From assembly GCA_023525975.1 (NCBI GenBank), contig CM042035.1, positions 29,231,001-29,295,000 of the forward strand: DNA of 64,000 nt, in the 5' to 3' direction. The position numbers were made by a program, and so were the translations under genes. Source of the DNA: Smallanthus sonchifolius (taxonomy: Eukaryota > Streptophyta > Magnoliopsida > Asterales > Asteraceae). The notes beneath the pieces are model-generated. The model was not told the DNA's origin, made no database searches, and saw only the letters and a program-made list of their open reading frames with translations. Numbering within the stretch: the first letter of the stretch is position 1; each line of letters begins with the position of its first letter. Below are positions 34,424 to 45,429 of the stretch, piece by piece.

Positions 34424-34673
34424 CAAACCACTCAAGTCCCACTCTCCATTTGTAAGTTGGTCCTATAATGCTGATTTGGATGAGTTCACTTTAACTGATG
34501 TAAGGAAGCAGAAGATGATATGTTCAAGCAAAACAATCTACAAAATGCCACATAAAGACATCAAGACTCTGTCTGCACTTCCACTGAATAATCCCAGCAA
34601 GGATCCAAGAGGCTATGAAGTTGAAAGGGTAGTCTGCCACATGCAAAAGCTTCAGCAGCAAAGTGATTAGAAA
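34424..34673 (+). pseudogene. Second ORF of the copia-type element, 3' end
   Basis: Continues the ORF broken at 31009; removing the nested element and one GACAT copy restores the frame. About 80 codons including FVSWSYNADLDEFTLTDV and NNPSKDPRGYEVERVV, ending with a stop shortly before the PPT (GTCTAGGGGGAGTT, 34690-34703). Function unknown. Confidence 0.75.
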
Positions 34674-34703
34674 AATTTTGGTCGCATCAGTCTAGGGGGA
34701 GTT

Positions 34704-35391
34704 TGTAGAACCAAAGACTGATGGCTTCTAAATTATTCTAAGTACAAATGCTGCTGATAGCATTCAACTCATGTTGCTGCTGATAGGCTTATCAGCAGCA
34801 TTCAACACATGTTGCTGCTGATAGGCCTACAAGCAACATTCAGCACTTGTTGCTACTGAAAGGCTTATCAGCAGCATCATTCTCATTCTTGCTGCTGATA
34901 GCTATGTTCCTTGAAGATAAATCGTTGCAGCTGACTATCCATGCCAAGCGTCACTGACAACTTTCTGCAAAAGCAACTGACACACTTAAAGCAGAAGGAA
35001 CCTCAATGGTGCAACCAATGACGGACGGCAATGCTCTTATCCAGACATGCAAGCAATGATGCATAAAGAAGACGCTTCAATAAAGTCAGCTAATTTAGCT
35101 TTAACGTGTAAAATTAGCTTTTGTATAAAATATCAACGATCTGTGTTCGATCTGGTCCTTAGAATCAAGGGTCTGTCTTGATTCTAAGTTAGTATAAATA
35201 TTGTGTAAACACTTCATTATAAGTGTGCTTCTTCACAGAGTTTTCATTTGTAATCGTTTATTCACTAAGCTTAATACAACAGTGATCTTACTAGTATTCT
35301 TTCTGTCTGTTCGATTACATTTGTGTAGTTGTTATTGTTTCCGCCAATTTCAATTAAGAATACAACCATCTTGTAATTTCACGATCCTACA
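34704..35391 (+). mobile_element. 3' LTR of copia-type element
   Basis: 688 bp, TGTAGAACC...ATCCTACA, preceded by the PPT and followed by the CTCCC duplication. TATA box at 35193-35200. About 2% diverged from the 5' LTR. Confidence 0.9.
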
Positions 35392-35396
35392 CTCCC

Positions 35397-36870
35397 GGTA
35401 AAAGACCAACTTTTTTTTACAAGACAAATCCTTCTTCCTCAATTTCCTTGAAACAATGTTTCTATGAATTTCCTACTGCTAGTTTGGATTTTTCCTAATT
35501 CATCCACCATTTGTATATTCCAATTTTTCTAAGTATGTCAGATTCTTTCCAAAGATGTCTTGATGATAACAAACTTGAAATGACAAGATAGGATAATTTT
35601 CCCATTTTGAAGACAGTTAGCCAATAACCGGTGTTTGTGAAAAGTTGTTTGGTTGATCAGTATGGGTAATAGAAAAGAAAAGGACAAGGCTTAGAGGGCT
35701 ATCTTGGCGGATAATATTTTTGGGATTTTATGGATAATAAGGGTGATAAAAGTCCTAGGTGCCTCAATCATTTTCATACTTCCACTAGTTCATGGTCTTG
35801 ATATGTATAAGTCATACAAGTTCTAATTATGCATAGAATTCAATCGAATAAACACTCAATATACCAAACGAAAGAGCATGCAAAAATAATGATAATAATG
35901 CTCGTGAAAAGGCTCGATTATTCTCACATGGAAACGGATGGAATAGGGTTTAGTGATTTGTTATGCATAATTTCCGTTTGTTTCTACTTGCCATGTATTA
36001 GGTGCAAACTCCAAGAGGTTTTTGATTTAAAGGGTTTAAATATATTTGAAAATTTTTCTGGTTTTATAAAAGGTAAATTTTGTAATGTTTTAGTCAAATG
36101 GGTAGAAAATCACAATTTAAATTTTACTTCTTTGAGGTTAACAGTCCTGAATCTCTAATTCCCCACCCCACACTTAAAACTGTGCATTGCCCTCAATGTA
36201 TAAATGTATGTAATGGAATGCTTTGCATGAATTAAAATGTATGAAGTTTTAAGGTAAAAGAAACTGGTACTCCCTCGATCAATTCGGTGTATAACCTAAG
36301 GCCAAAACTTATTGTTACTGTCAGGCTGTGCCTATCAGCTTCTTGTCAGCTTGTTGCTTCAAAGACTTCATCGAATTTCTCAAAAATTTGATGTGGTTTC
36401 CGGCTCCAGGCTCGTAGAGTTGGAGTGTAACTCCTCAAAGTAGAGAGATGATATGGTAATGTTATTCTACCTGAAACATAAAAACGAACAAGGAAAATAA
36501 AAGATAGTAGTTAAGCTACTAAGGTCCTAGTATCGAGAAGGCATACCTGGGTGCTGAAGTAATTAGAAACTTAAATTTGGAGAAACCAGACCTGAGGTCC
36601 ATGCTTTCTGTCGTATGCAACAACTTCTTAATTTATTCATGATCATCGGGTTGCCTCCCGGAAGCGCTACGTTTATTTATGGGTCTTTAGCCCGACCCGT
36701 ATGTGTTTCATCAGTCTTTCTTCAGGTGGGAGTAGACAACCTATCCCATGTCTCCTATCTCTTCGTTCATCTTTGGTAATTTATCAAAGTACTCATCGAT
36801 CCAATTAGTGTTGTCAAGATCCTTGGTAAGGTCTATTGCCACAGGATCTGGTGTCTTTGGCTTGGTAAGA
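35397..36870 (-). mobile_element. Athila-like interior, degenerate
   Basis: Right side of the interior after the nested element. No confident ORF. Near 36150-36190 the minus strand reads GAGGGCAATGCACAG followed by TTAAGTGTGGGGTGGGGAA, a PPT-like block of the kind found after pol in Athila/Tat elements. Pol itself is absent between here and the protease remnant. Confidence 0.5.
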
Positions 36871-37581
36871 TCAGGTGCTTTTTCCTTTTTTCAAGTCCCT
36901 TGCTTTCTGTAGTTGATAGTCCATATTGGAATCGACAAAGTGAGAGATTTCAAGAGGATCACTTGACATGCATTCATATCCTTTGATGTTGTATGTTACT
37001 GATTGTTTACCGATACGGAGCGTTAAAATTCCTTCATTCATGTCAATGACGGCTCTTGCGGTGGCTAAGAATGGACAACCAAATATTAATGGTACGGAGA
37101 AGTCTTGTCCCATTTCTAAAGCCATAAAGTCGGCAGGGAAGACAAACTTGCCAACTTTCACCAATAAGTTTTTGATGACTCCTATAGGTGTTTTAACCGA
37201 TCCATCCGTGAGTTCAGTAGTTACATTAACCGGTCACGGTTGTCCAATGTCGAGCTTTTGAAACATAGTGGAGGGCATAAAATTTACGCTTGCCCCAGGA
37301 TCAGCGAGCGCATATGTAACTGGTAGCATCCCTATAGAACATGGTAAAGAGAATTTCCTAGGATCTAAAAGTTTCTTTGGGAGATTCCTTTCGATGAGAG
37401 CGACACAATAATGTGTTCTTTTTATTACTTCTTCCATGTTTCTCTTGTTTGTGAGGAAATCTTTCAAGAAGCATCCATATTTTGGCATTTGTTGTATAAT
37501 ATCCAAGAAGGGAATGTTGACATGGATTTGGCTCAAGAGCTCTATGAACTTGTCATATTGCTCATCAGTTTTCTGCTTCAC
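36871..37581 (-). pseudogene. Athila-like retropepsin remnant
   Basis: Two overlapping minus-strand frames (37581-37234 and 37164-36871) form an aspartic protease region. The active-site block is ALADPGASVNFMPS, and the second half has VPLIFGCPFLATARAVIDMN, matching the flap and core strands of retropepsin-like proteases in Athila gag-pro. A frameshift near 37200 separates them, so it is broken. Upstream text (YCVALIERNLPKKLLDP) is typical of the gag-pro linker. Confidence 0.8.
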
Positions 37582-38880
37582 CAGCCTTCCTGGATATGGT
37601 ATGTGCGAGTTGAACGTTCTTTTTGGTGGAATTTTTGGAGGAAGGTCCGCCGTAGGAGGTTGGATTACACTAGGCTATGCTTTCTGGGTGGATAAACTTG
37701 CGGGCTGTGGATGGAGTGGCACTCCGGTGAATATCTCTCTCCTAGGTGATTGGACTTCTTCTCCTGGCATTGGTGGCTCTGGGTAGACTTTGCTATTCCT
37801 TAAAGTAATAGCACTTACGTTGGCTTTGGATTAGTCACCGCATCCTCTAGGCTCATCCCATTACCCATCCTGTTTGTTCCTTGAAACTGTTGACGAGGTT
37901 AAAAATTCTGAGGCTACCTTTGTTGAAACTGTTGTTGTTGTCCAAAACGAGATTGTCCTTGGTTGTTGTTGTCTTTCTAACTAAAGTTTGGATGATTCCT
38001 CCATCAAGGGTTGTAGGTGTTGCTATAGGGGTTGTTTTTAGGTCGATTTTTTCCGACAAAGTCAACTTGTTCGACGTCGGCTGTGATGCTCTTCACCTCT
38101 TCCAATGTTTCTGGTGTTGCTTTGCCCTTACTAATTGGTTTAGTCTTGTGGTAAGGGCGTCTACTTGAGCAGATAATGATGTGACAGCATCGACGACGTG
38201 AACTCCTTGCCTTGTTCCCCTACTAGTCCGCGGGTTGTACCATTGATAGTTGTTCATAGTTATCTCTGCAATTAGGTTATAAGCCTCATGTGGCCTCTTG
38301 TCCCAAAGATGCCACCTGCAGTAGCGTCAAGTGTCAGACGGGCCTGATTATGTAACCCATTGTAGAAAGATGATACTTGCAGCCAAACCTCTAACCTATG
38401 GTGAGGACATTTCCTTAGCATGTCCTTGAAGCGTTCCCACGCCTCATATAGTGATTCACCATCGTCTTGAGTGAAAGTAGTGGTATCATTTCTTAGCTTA
38501 GCGGTCTTGGCCGGTGGGAAATACTTTGATAAGAACTTCTGGGCGAGATCGTCCTAAGTGATGATTGACCCGGTAGGGAGGGAATTCAACCATGCCTTAG
38601 CTCGTTCCCTTAAGGAAAAAGGGAACATACGGAGGCGAATAGCGTCATTCGACACTCCGTTTAGTTTGAAGGTATCACAAATCTCGAGGAAATTTACGAT
38701 GTGGGCATGTGGATCCTCATCGGGTAATCCATTAAAAGTGCATGATGACTTGATCATGTGGATGACATGAGATTTGATCTCAAATTTGTTAGCGTCGACG
38801 GTTAGTCTTGTGATACTAGACCCCAACGCGTCCAGTGACGGTCTTGCAAATTCGGCGATAGTGCGGTTTTCTACGACCAT
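37582..38880 (-). pseudogene. Athila-like gag remnant
   Basis: The start at 38880 (MVVENRTIAEFARPSLDALG) leads into a retrotransposon gag domain with FEIKSHVIHMIKSS and LRERAKAWLNSLP. A TAG near 38541 replaces the Trp of the usual TWDDL motif. After it FLSKYFPPAKTAKLRND and YEAWERFKDMLRKCPHH are readable. Further frameshifts follow (about 38310 and beyond). Non-functional particle protein. Confidence 0.82.
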
Positions 38881-39058
38881 TTTTCTAGCACGGTTTTCTC
38901 AAACTCAGCGGTGAAAGAATCTTTCGGGTTCTACTAAAGGTTGATATAAACCAGTAGTAGATCTTTGGATCATACACTACCTGCAGCAAAGCGTGAAAAA
39001 AATAGAAAGAAAATAAAAGGCTCATCCGTTAACTCGATTATTTCTTGAAATCACCGTG

Positions 39059-39077
39059 TCCCCGGCAACGGCGCTAA
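39059..39077 (-). other. Primer binding site (tRNA-Asp type)
   Basis: The minus strand reads AGCGCCGTTGCCGGGGA, complementary to the 3' end of tRNA-Asp as in Athila/Tat gypsy elements. It lies about 5 bp from the LTR end at 39082. Confidence 0.88.
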
Positions 39078-39081
39078 AACT

Positions 39082-40636
39082 TGATAGCGTGTGATAAGTA
39101 TATAAAAATATAATAACTATATTTTTAGGATGATTTCACAAGATCAGGTTTTAAATTTATAAATTAAAATGATAATTACGTTAACTTAAAACACACACAA
39201 TAGCCAAGTGTACCTATCGTAGCGTAATATAGTTAGGTAAGAACCAAGTATCGAACCAATGGACACGGTCGAGTTCCAATACTCAACTTTTGTTATCGTT
39301 TAGCAAGATTAATTAGTGAGTGGTTTTTGTGTGCTTGTAAAACAGAAAAGTAAATGACGGTAAAGTAAATAACATAAAAGTAAAAATGTGCGTGAAGTTT
39401 GTAGCAGAAATGTAACTAGCAGAATACTAAGTAGCAGAAAAGTAAATAAGGCGAAAATGATCAGATTATGAAATGTATTGCTTTGGGATTCGAATCAGCT
39501 TGGTACGTGATAATGTTAAGTTAACTAATTCAGTGGTATGACTACTACAAACTTGTGACCCGGGTCACCGCTAGAGCCTCATCCTCACTACATTTGTTTT
39601 GCAAATTATTATCTTTAAAAAGTGGTAGTGCCTCCCGTTATGGACAACATTTACCCTCAACCGGCGAATGGTCATCTTCGGGTTGGTTTAAGACATCGAA
39701 CTCAAATGCTTTATATTAAGTTAAATAGGTGATTATATTTTGCTCACCGGGAGGCGGTGTAACAATGGGACCAAGTATAAAGACGTATCGTTCCCAACAT
39801 GAGTTCACCAATTCTTGGTCGCATAATAATCTCGTATAAAGACGTACGATCTTAGAAGTATAGACCAAGCCTTGCCTTATCAATCTCTGCTCGTATAAAG
39901 ACGTATGAGTTTCAAAGGAAGTTTGATTAAAAAGGGTTTTACGATCTTGTTCTATAAAATCAAGACACTCACAAATATAAAGACGGATTTAGACAAAAAT
40001 AAAATCCCATCTAACGATGGTTTTTGAGAACGAATTAGTTAAAGACATAAACATACCACTTCATTAATATGTTAAACATTAACATACACCAAACATCATC
40101 TTCACCCTAGCAATACAAAGAAGTTTTAGCCACGAATGGCCATAACGACTAGCGTAATGATGAGTTTCGTAGGCTCCCCTATTGTGGAACAAGGAGGAAG
40201 AGCCCCTCTACTCTCTACTCTAATTACGAGAATACTCTTTTCTTGAGTGTTCTTTAGGTCTGGATTGGTGTTTGAAATGAAGAACTCAAGCCTCCTATTT
40301 ATAGACCCCAAAATGTGCAATGCACGGCCGTGCAAAGGCCCAGGGAATCAAACAGGGTATAGAGGGCATGGTACTGGGCCGTGGGGAGCAGGAGGGGCCA
40401 ATGCACAGCCGTGCAATGGGATGCACGACCGTGCATCCCCCTGCTTTTCCCTAGTTTTGTCTTTTAGCTGTTTGTTGACTATTGTTGACCAATTTTGACT
40501 TCTTGGGGGGTTAATGCTCCGGGAATGAACCTTCTAGAAGCTTGAATTCTTGGTGTTTTTGATAGAATTTAGCTTGACTTATATTTTCAACACCGAATAA
40601 CCTACAATTACAAAATATAAATATTTTTAAGCACAT
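39082..40636 (-). mobile_element. 5' LTR of Athila-like element (outer end truncated)
   Basis: Homologous to 20107-21667 over about 1.55 kb with a few percent difference, then abruptly replaced at 40637 by gypsy sequence of another family, so the last roughly 90 bp are lost. Clear minus-strand TATA CTATAAATAG (40295-40304), with the palindromic array (40321-40435) just upstream. Confidence 0.87.
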
Positions 40637-41581
40637 AGGGATTCAGATATGATTTAGGAAGTAAAGCAAACTGGTGGGTTTGGATTCTAATTGGAGTTAT
40701 GCTCTACATGACATTTCGTTGTGTATGTTTCCTTTCGGTAACAGAAGAGTGTTGAGCTTTGAGGATACGGGTTTGAATGTTGTTTTTGAATTCCCACACA
40801 AGGAGTGTTCTTCCCGACCCAAAGTATTGACTTCATCTATTAGTGTGTATCTTGTGAACGTGCATACGTAAGTCTATTGAATTTTTTGAGTGACGTGTAC
40901 TTGGGTTTTATCTTTTTAATCCTCGTTGTGGTTTATGGTTAACGTCTACGCGAAAAAATTCATTTCTTTGACATGGAAAGTATTATCGGAAGTGTAAGAT
41001 AACGGGGAGGTTTTGAAAGTATTTATAGAAGTGTGCTCACGAATAACCGATCTTGTTTGTAACAGGAATTTGTAATTTATTCTTGTTTGTAGATTGATAG
41101 GATGTTGGAACATAATGTGTTGAATAAATAGGTGGATAGTTACACGAACAATATTTCAAGGGAAAACATGGCTAAACAAGCCATTTATTTAGCCAGGGTT
41201 TAGTAATAGTAACTTTTACGAAGTAAAAGTCATAGTTGATCAAGATAATGTTTCGTAAATTGTGTTGTATTGAAAGTCTTTTCCAAGTACAAATGTTTAT
41301 TAAAAGTTTATTCTTCAGTCATATCTTAGGGTTTTGTTGTTTGAGTCCGATATTAAGATGAATTGTTTATAAAGAATGTTTTAGGTAAGAGTACTAAGTT
41401 GTAACTAATGAAAAGGCGATGCTTCAGGAATTTTGATAAGATTTGTGCCAAATCAAAAAGTAACAACAATTGAGTTGCAAAATAGAACTTATCATAAATT
41501 TCTTGAAAATTGGGACTTTTAGTCCATACATAAGGAAATGATTCTTAAACGAAAATGAAAGACAAGAAATAGAAGTCCTAA
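40637..41581 (-). mobile_element. Minus-strand gypsy interior, non-coding
   Basis: The part 40900-41260 matches 6700-7060. No supported protein; 40674-40871 is open on the plus strand but matches nothing I know. It follows, on the minus strand, the small ORF at 41582-42184. Confidence 0.5.
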
Positions 41582-42184
41582 CTAACGCCTTAAATAACTT
41601 TCCACTAGGAAGCCGATGAGTACCAAGACAAGCACCGCTAAGGTTACTCGGACAGCAAACCTAGCCTCAACTCTAGTTGCTTCCGTACGGCATTAAAGTA
41701 TCTCTCTGTCTTCCTCTAGAGTTGTGATTTTCTCTTCTTGGCACCATATCTGATCTACCAAGCTGTCAATTCTTTGACTCAATAAATCATGTCTCATTCC
41801 ATGTTCCATCCCTTGTCTCACGAACTCCGAGGTTCTTATGTATGGGTGGATGTCATCAACTGGGACTCCCATAGCACTAGTAGGTGCCCTTGCATGTCTT
41901 GCCCTTGGGTTAGGGTGATAGGAGTCAGGTGTTAGGTAGGGGTCTCTTGGAGGGTATGAAAACTGGTTGTGAATGTGAGGTGCCTGATATCGGTTTCTTA
42001 GTGAAGATGATACAGATGTTTTGAGTCTCGGGCCAGAGTTTCTGATCCAGTTTGCTCTTAGGTCAATCCTTGCCCTAGCAATTGGGTGTGCGGGAGACCG
42101 ATAGACTGGTGATCCATTGTCTTCTTCCTAGTCAGACTCTGCTCCGGGACGGTACAATGGTAAAGGAGGAGAGTATGAGTCCAT
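41582..42184 (-). pseudogene. Small gypsy-borne ORF with C-terminal membrane segment
   Basis: Full-length copy of the ORF truncated at 12754. ATG at 42184-42182 (MDSYSPP), about 200 codons, stop at 41582-41584. Pro/Arg-rich N-terminus, conserved MGVPVDDIHPYIRTSEFVRQ block, coiled coil, and a hydrophobic C-terminus VTLAVLVLVLIGFLV followed by a short basic tail, as in a tail-anchored membrane protein. Two in-frame stops (in SD*EED and in REIL*CRT) make this copy a pseudogene. No named domain is recognised. Confidence 0.55.
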
Positions 42185-42726
42185 TGCCTAGCAAGAGAAA
42201 AAGGAAGAAGTTTGTAAGTGGTTACTAAGTGTTAAGTATATAAGTCTTTCATGAATTTGGAGTCTGGTTATTTGTAGTATTGGGCCTTTACAATAATATC
42301 TCTAGAAGTAACACTTGACCTCTAAGTAGTATATCCATGAAAATGATTCTCGGGAAAGAGGGTGGGTCACAAGGACACACTTAAACACTCTATTTTCCCT
42401 AGCCAGAATCTATCATAGGTCTACACATTCTTTCAGCCGTCATGTACTACTAACACTATTGTTTTGGGCTTATGGTCATGATGAGGTTCGTTGTGGACTC
42501 GGCTTTGAGGCCTTAAGGTGAGGTTTATTTATTCCTGTAGGTTTCTTCATCTTGGAGTAGGTTCCTTAGTTCCTTATTAATGTGCATTAGGTCCAATGAA
42601 TTTAAGTTTTGTTTACAAAGAATGGTGATGACATGTGTGTAAGATTAAGGATGTATGAAGAATTCGGGATGTATAAGTGTGTAGTAAAACTTAGGATAGT
42701 ACTTAATGAAATGTAGATAGAAATGT
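42185..42726 (-). mobile_element. Leader remnant of minus-strand gypsy element
   Basis: Matches 13280-13812, including GGGAAAGAGGGTGGGTCACA. At 42726/42727 it joins LTR sequence directly; the PBS and about 700 bp of leader plus much of the LTR are missing, which marks a deletion or recombination junction. Confidence 0.6.
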
Positions 42727-42748
42727 CTATAATCCCGTATGAACCCTA

Positions 42749-42816
42749 GGCTAGTCGGATTCGAACCCGAGCCGGCTGAGTCCAAACACACACACACTAC
42801 CACCCGGCTACGGGCC
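42749..42816 (-). other. tRNA-like segment in gypsy LTR
   Basis: Sister of 16756-16823. The minus strand has GTAGCCGGGTGGTAG (A-box-like) and GGGTTCGAATCC (a perfect B-box match), about 68 nt overall. The B-box is better conserved here than in the other copy. Confidence 0.6.
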
Positions 42817-43710
42817 TTACAGGTGTTTAAACCGAAAACAGAAAAAGTTAAACACAAACCCAAATCGTCCCTAATCCCGTATGAACGCTAGAATTTCAAA
42901 TCCAAATTACGAATCGATTAACACTTTATCTGAGTAAATTGATAGAGGGCTTTTGATATATGAATGAAAACGAAGAGATTGGTCACAAGAATTACCTGGT
43001 TTGGTGACGAATTGAGAGAGAACGGGTTTAAGTTTAGGTGCGGCTGTCAAAAGATTGAATTGGCAAATGTAGGTATAATACGATGGAATTGATGTGTCAG
43101 ATAGTTCAAGTGAGGTGTCGTTGAGATGTAGCAACCGGTATTTATAACCAATTCCATCGTTTAATGCTTGTACAGTTAGGGAGATAACGGTTGAACAAAA
43201 CGAATTCAAATTCGAATCTCGCGGGCGTTAAACTGGAAATTAAGAATTGAATGGCATCGGGTTATGGTCGCATGCTCGAGTAGAAGTTCGAGGTTCATTG
43301 AATTTGGTCGATTACGCATTTTCTAGAAATTCGGAGGTGAAACCGGGCTTCTGTGGGACTCGAACCCAGACTGGTTTCAGTCTCATAGGTTTGGGATAAT
43401 TGCACATATGGTCCTTGAGGTTTCAAAGGTTTTATCATTTCATGTACAAAACACCAATTTAGTTTAAAACTAGTTTCAAAGTTAACCGTTTTTGTCCCTT
43501 GACTTTTTATAATAATAAATATGTTTTATTTTTATAAAACTAAATAAGTTTTATAAGTTTTATTATTTTATAATTCTATAAAGTAATTTATAATATTTAT
43601 TAGTTTATAAGTTTAAGTATTTAAAATAAGTTTATTAATTATATCATTTATATAATTATAAACCTATAAGTTTTAAGAATTTAATACATTTTATCCATAA
43701 TATATATATA

Positions 43711-45429
43711 GGGGATGGTTCACCTAAGAAACCCAATTTGCCTAAGAAATCTAAGAAACAATCTCAATCATTCTATTTAATGATCAATGGTTGAGATTTA
43801 AGTGTAGCAAATATAAGGGGTGGAGGGGCATTGTAGGAAACTCACAACTGTTGACTTTTTCAAGTTACCCCCACATATTTCAAACGGGCATAACGATTTT
43901 ATACGAAATTATTTTTTTTAAATAATTACATCATAAAATCGAGCGTTTTTTTACCTTTAATTCAAGTATAGTATTGCCATATTTTTTAACAAAAAAAAAC
44001 GACGCTATGCAAAACTGTGTTGTTTTGTAAAACAACACAGTTTTTTGTGTTGTTTTGTTGTGTTGTTTTGTAAAGCCACACAGCATTTTGTGTTGTTTTG
44101 TAAAACAGTACAATTAACTGTGATGCCTTATCATAAAACAACACCAAACATAACAATTAATTGTGATTTTTTATTATAAAATAGCAACAAAATTACATAA
44201 TTAGTTGTGTAACTTTCTCTTCTTAGCTAACCCAGCACAAACAAAACCAGCACAACAAAACTAGTATATCAAACCAGCACAAAAAGTGTTTGTTGCAAAT
44301 GTTGATGAGGATTCGAGCATATTGAACATGGGAAAAGATGCGATTGGGTTAACTGGTCCTGTGAGACCACAATATAAGGTTGCTTGTAACGGTTCAACCG
44401 TCCCAAAATGCAACCTTGAAGCTGTTGTGATCTCATCATTATCTAACATTATACAAGATTCAACACCTTCACTTGTCTCCATGATTAACAATCGATTTGT
44501 CAATGATGACCTGTAGCATTACCGAGACCCATTTTATTTGGTACAGCTGCAGAAATGGTGTACAAGTGGATACTTTCCTGCTGACATGAGAATATGGGCC
44601 GGCCGAGAAGTAGGTTCGTTACTTTTAAAAAATCAAATCAAACCCAACCATGAACATGTTAAAAAGAGAGTAAATGGTATCCAAGACGGTCGGATACAAA
44701 ATCAATCCAAGGATTCGATCTTAAAAGTGGTGATCTTTAACCAATCCATCCCGAAACCCGCTACAACCTTATATTAAACCAAACAAGCATGCATTTAAAC
44801 CCATTTGATAAGGATATTGACCTTGACCCAAACAAGGCTGACCTAGGTGCTGTTGACGACCCAGATGGAGACCCAGGAACAAGGTTGGATCGTAAATATT
44901 GAGACCTGATCAAGTTGCATATACGTGGATCAAGATTGCATGGATTTGAATTATTTTAATTTCTTTATTTCATAGTGTTTATCATTTATTTGTCATTATT
45001 GTTTTTTTTTGTTATCCTTATCAACAAAAAAATCTACTAGGATCCCTTTGGATGGGAGGATTTTGGTTTTTGTTAATTTGAAAGCTTCTTTACTTTTAAA
45101 CAATGTATTGTAGGAATGCTTTCACAAATATGATGGTTGGTGGCCCGAGAATATTTCTTCTAACAGCAAAGATGATAATAAAGTTGAAAGTGACATCATT
45201 TGCGGGGAAATTCCGTCATCCACCATTAAAGCATATGAATATGCCCTATTGAGTAATGGAATTGAAGATGGATGCGTCTCAATCTTAGTTGAAGATTGTG
45301 GATTTGAAGATTGTTCTTTTACTAGCTTCCAAAAATACCCTTACTCATAAACTAAGGAGATTGCCACATGTCAAGCTAGGATTTATTCTTAGGTTTCTTA
45401 GCCTAATAGGGCTTCTTAGTTGAACCATC

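Larger units (their letters stand above)
22744..35391 (+). mobile_element. Copia-type LTR element with gag and a second ORF, no pol
   Basis: Complete insertion: LTRs 22744-23443 and 34704-35391, PBS at 23446-23457, PPT before 34704, and exact 5-bp duplication CTCCC at 22739-22743 and 35392-35396. The interior holds a long broken gag (23556-26347) and a second broken ORF (26966-34673), which is interrupted by another element. No protease, integrase or reverse transcriptase is visible. The two LTRs differ by about 15 substitutions and one 12-bp indel by my hand alignment (about 2%), a fairly recent insertion. The gag and second ORF resemble SIRE/Maximus-like copia elements of Asteraceae. Confidence 0.85.
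20107..40636 (-). mobile_element. Athila-like gypsy element (composite, with nested insertions)
   Basis: Minus-strand element: 5' LTR 39082-40636 (its outer end lost), PBS for tRNA-Asp at 39059-39077, gag and protease remnants 36871-38880, degenerate interior to 35397, then beyond the nested 22744-35391 block the interior 21756-22743, a PPT and the 3' LTR 20107-21755. The Athila assignment rests on the tRNA-Asp PBS and on the protease and gag sequence style. Reverse transcriptase and integrase are not detectable, so this copy lost them or was always non-autonomous. Without the nest it is about 7.9 kb. Confidence 0.78.

Noticed and set aside
40674..40871. Plus-strand 65-codon ORF
   Set aside because: No recognisable motif, non-ATG start, within a non-coding gypsy interior; kept only as a remark.
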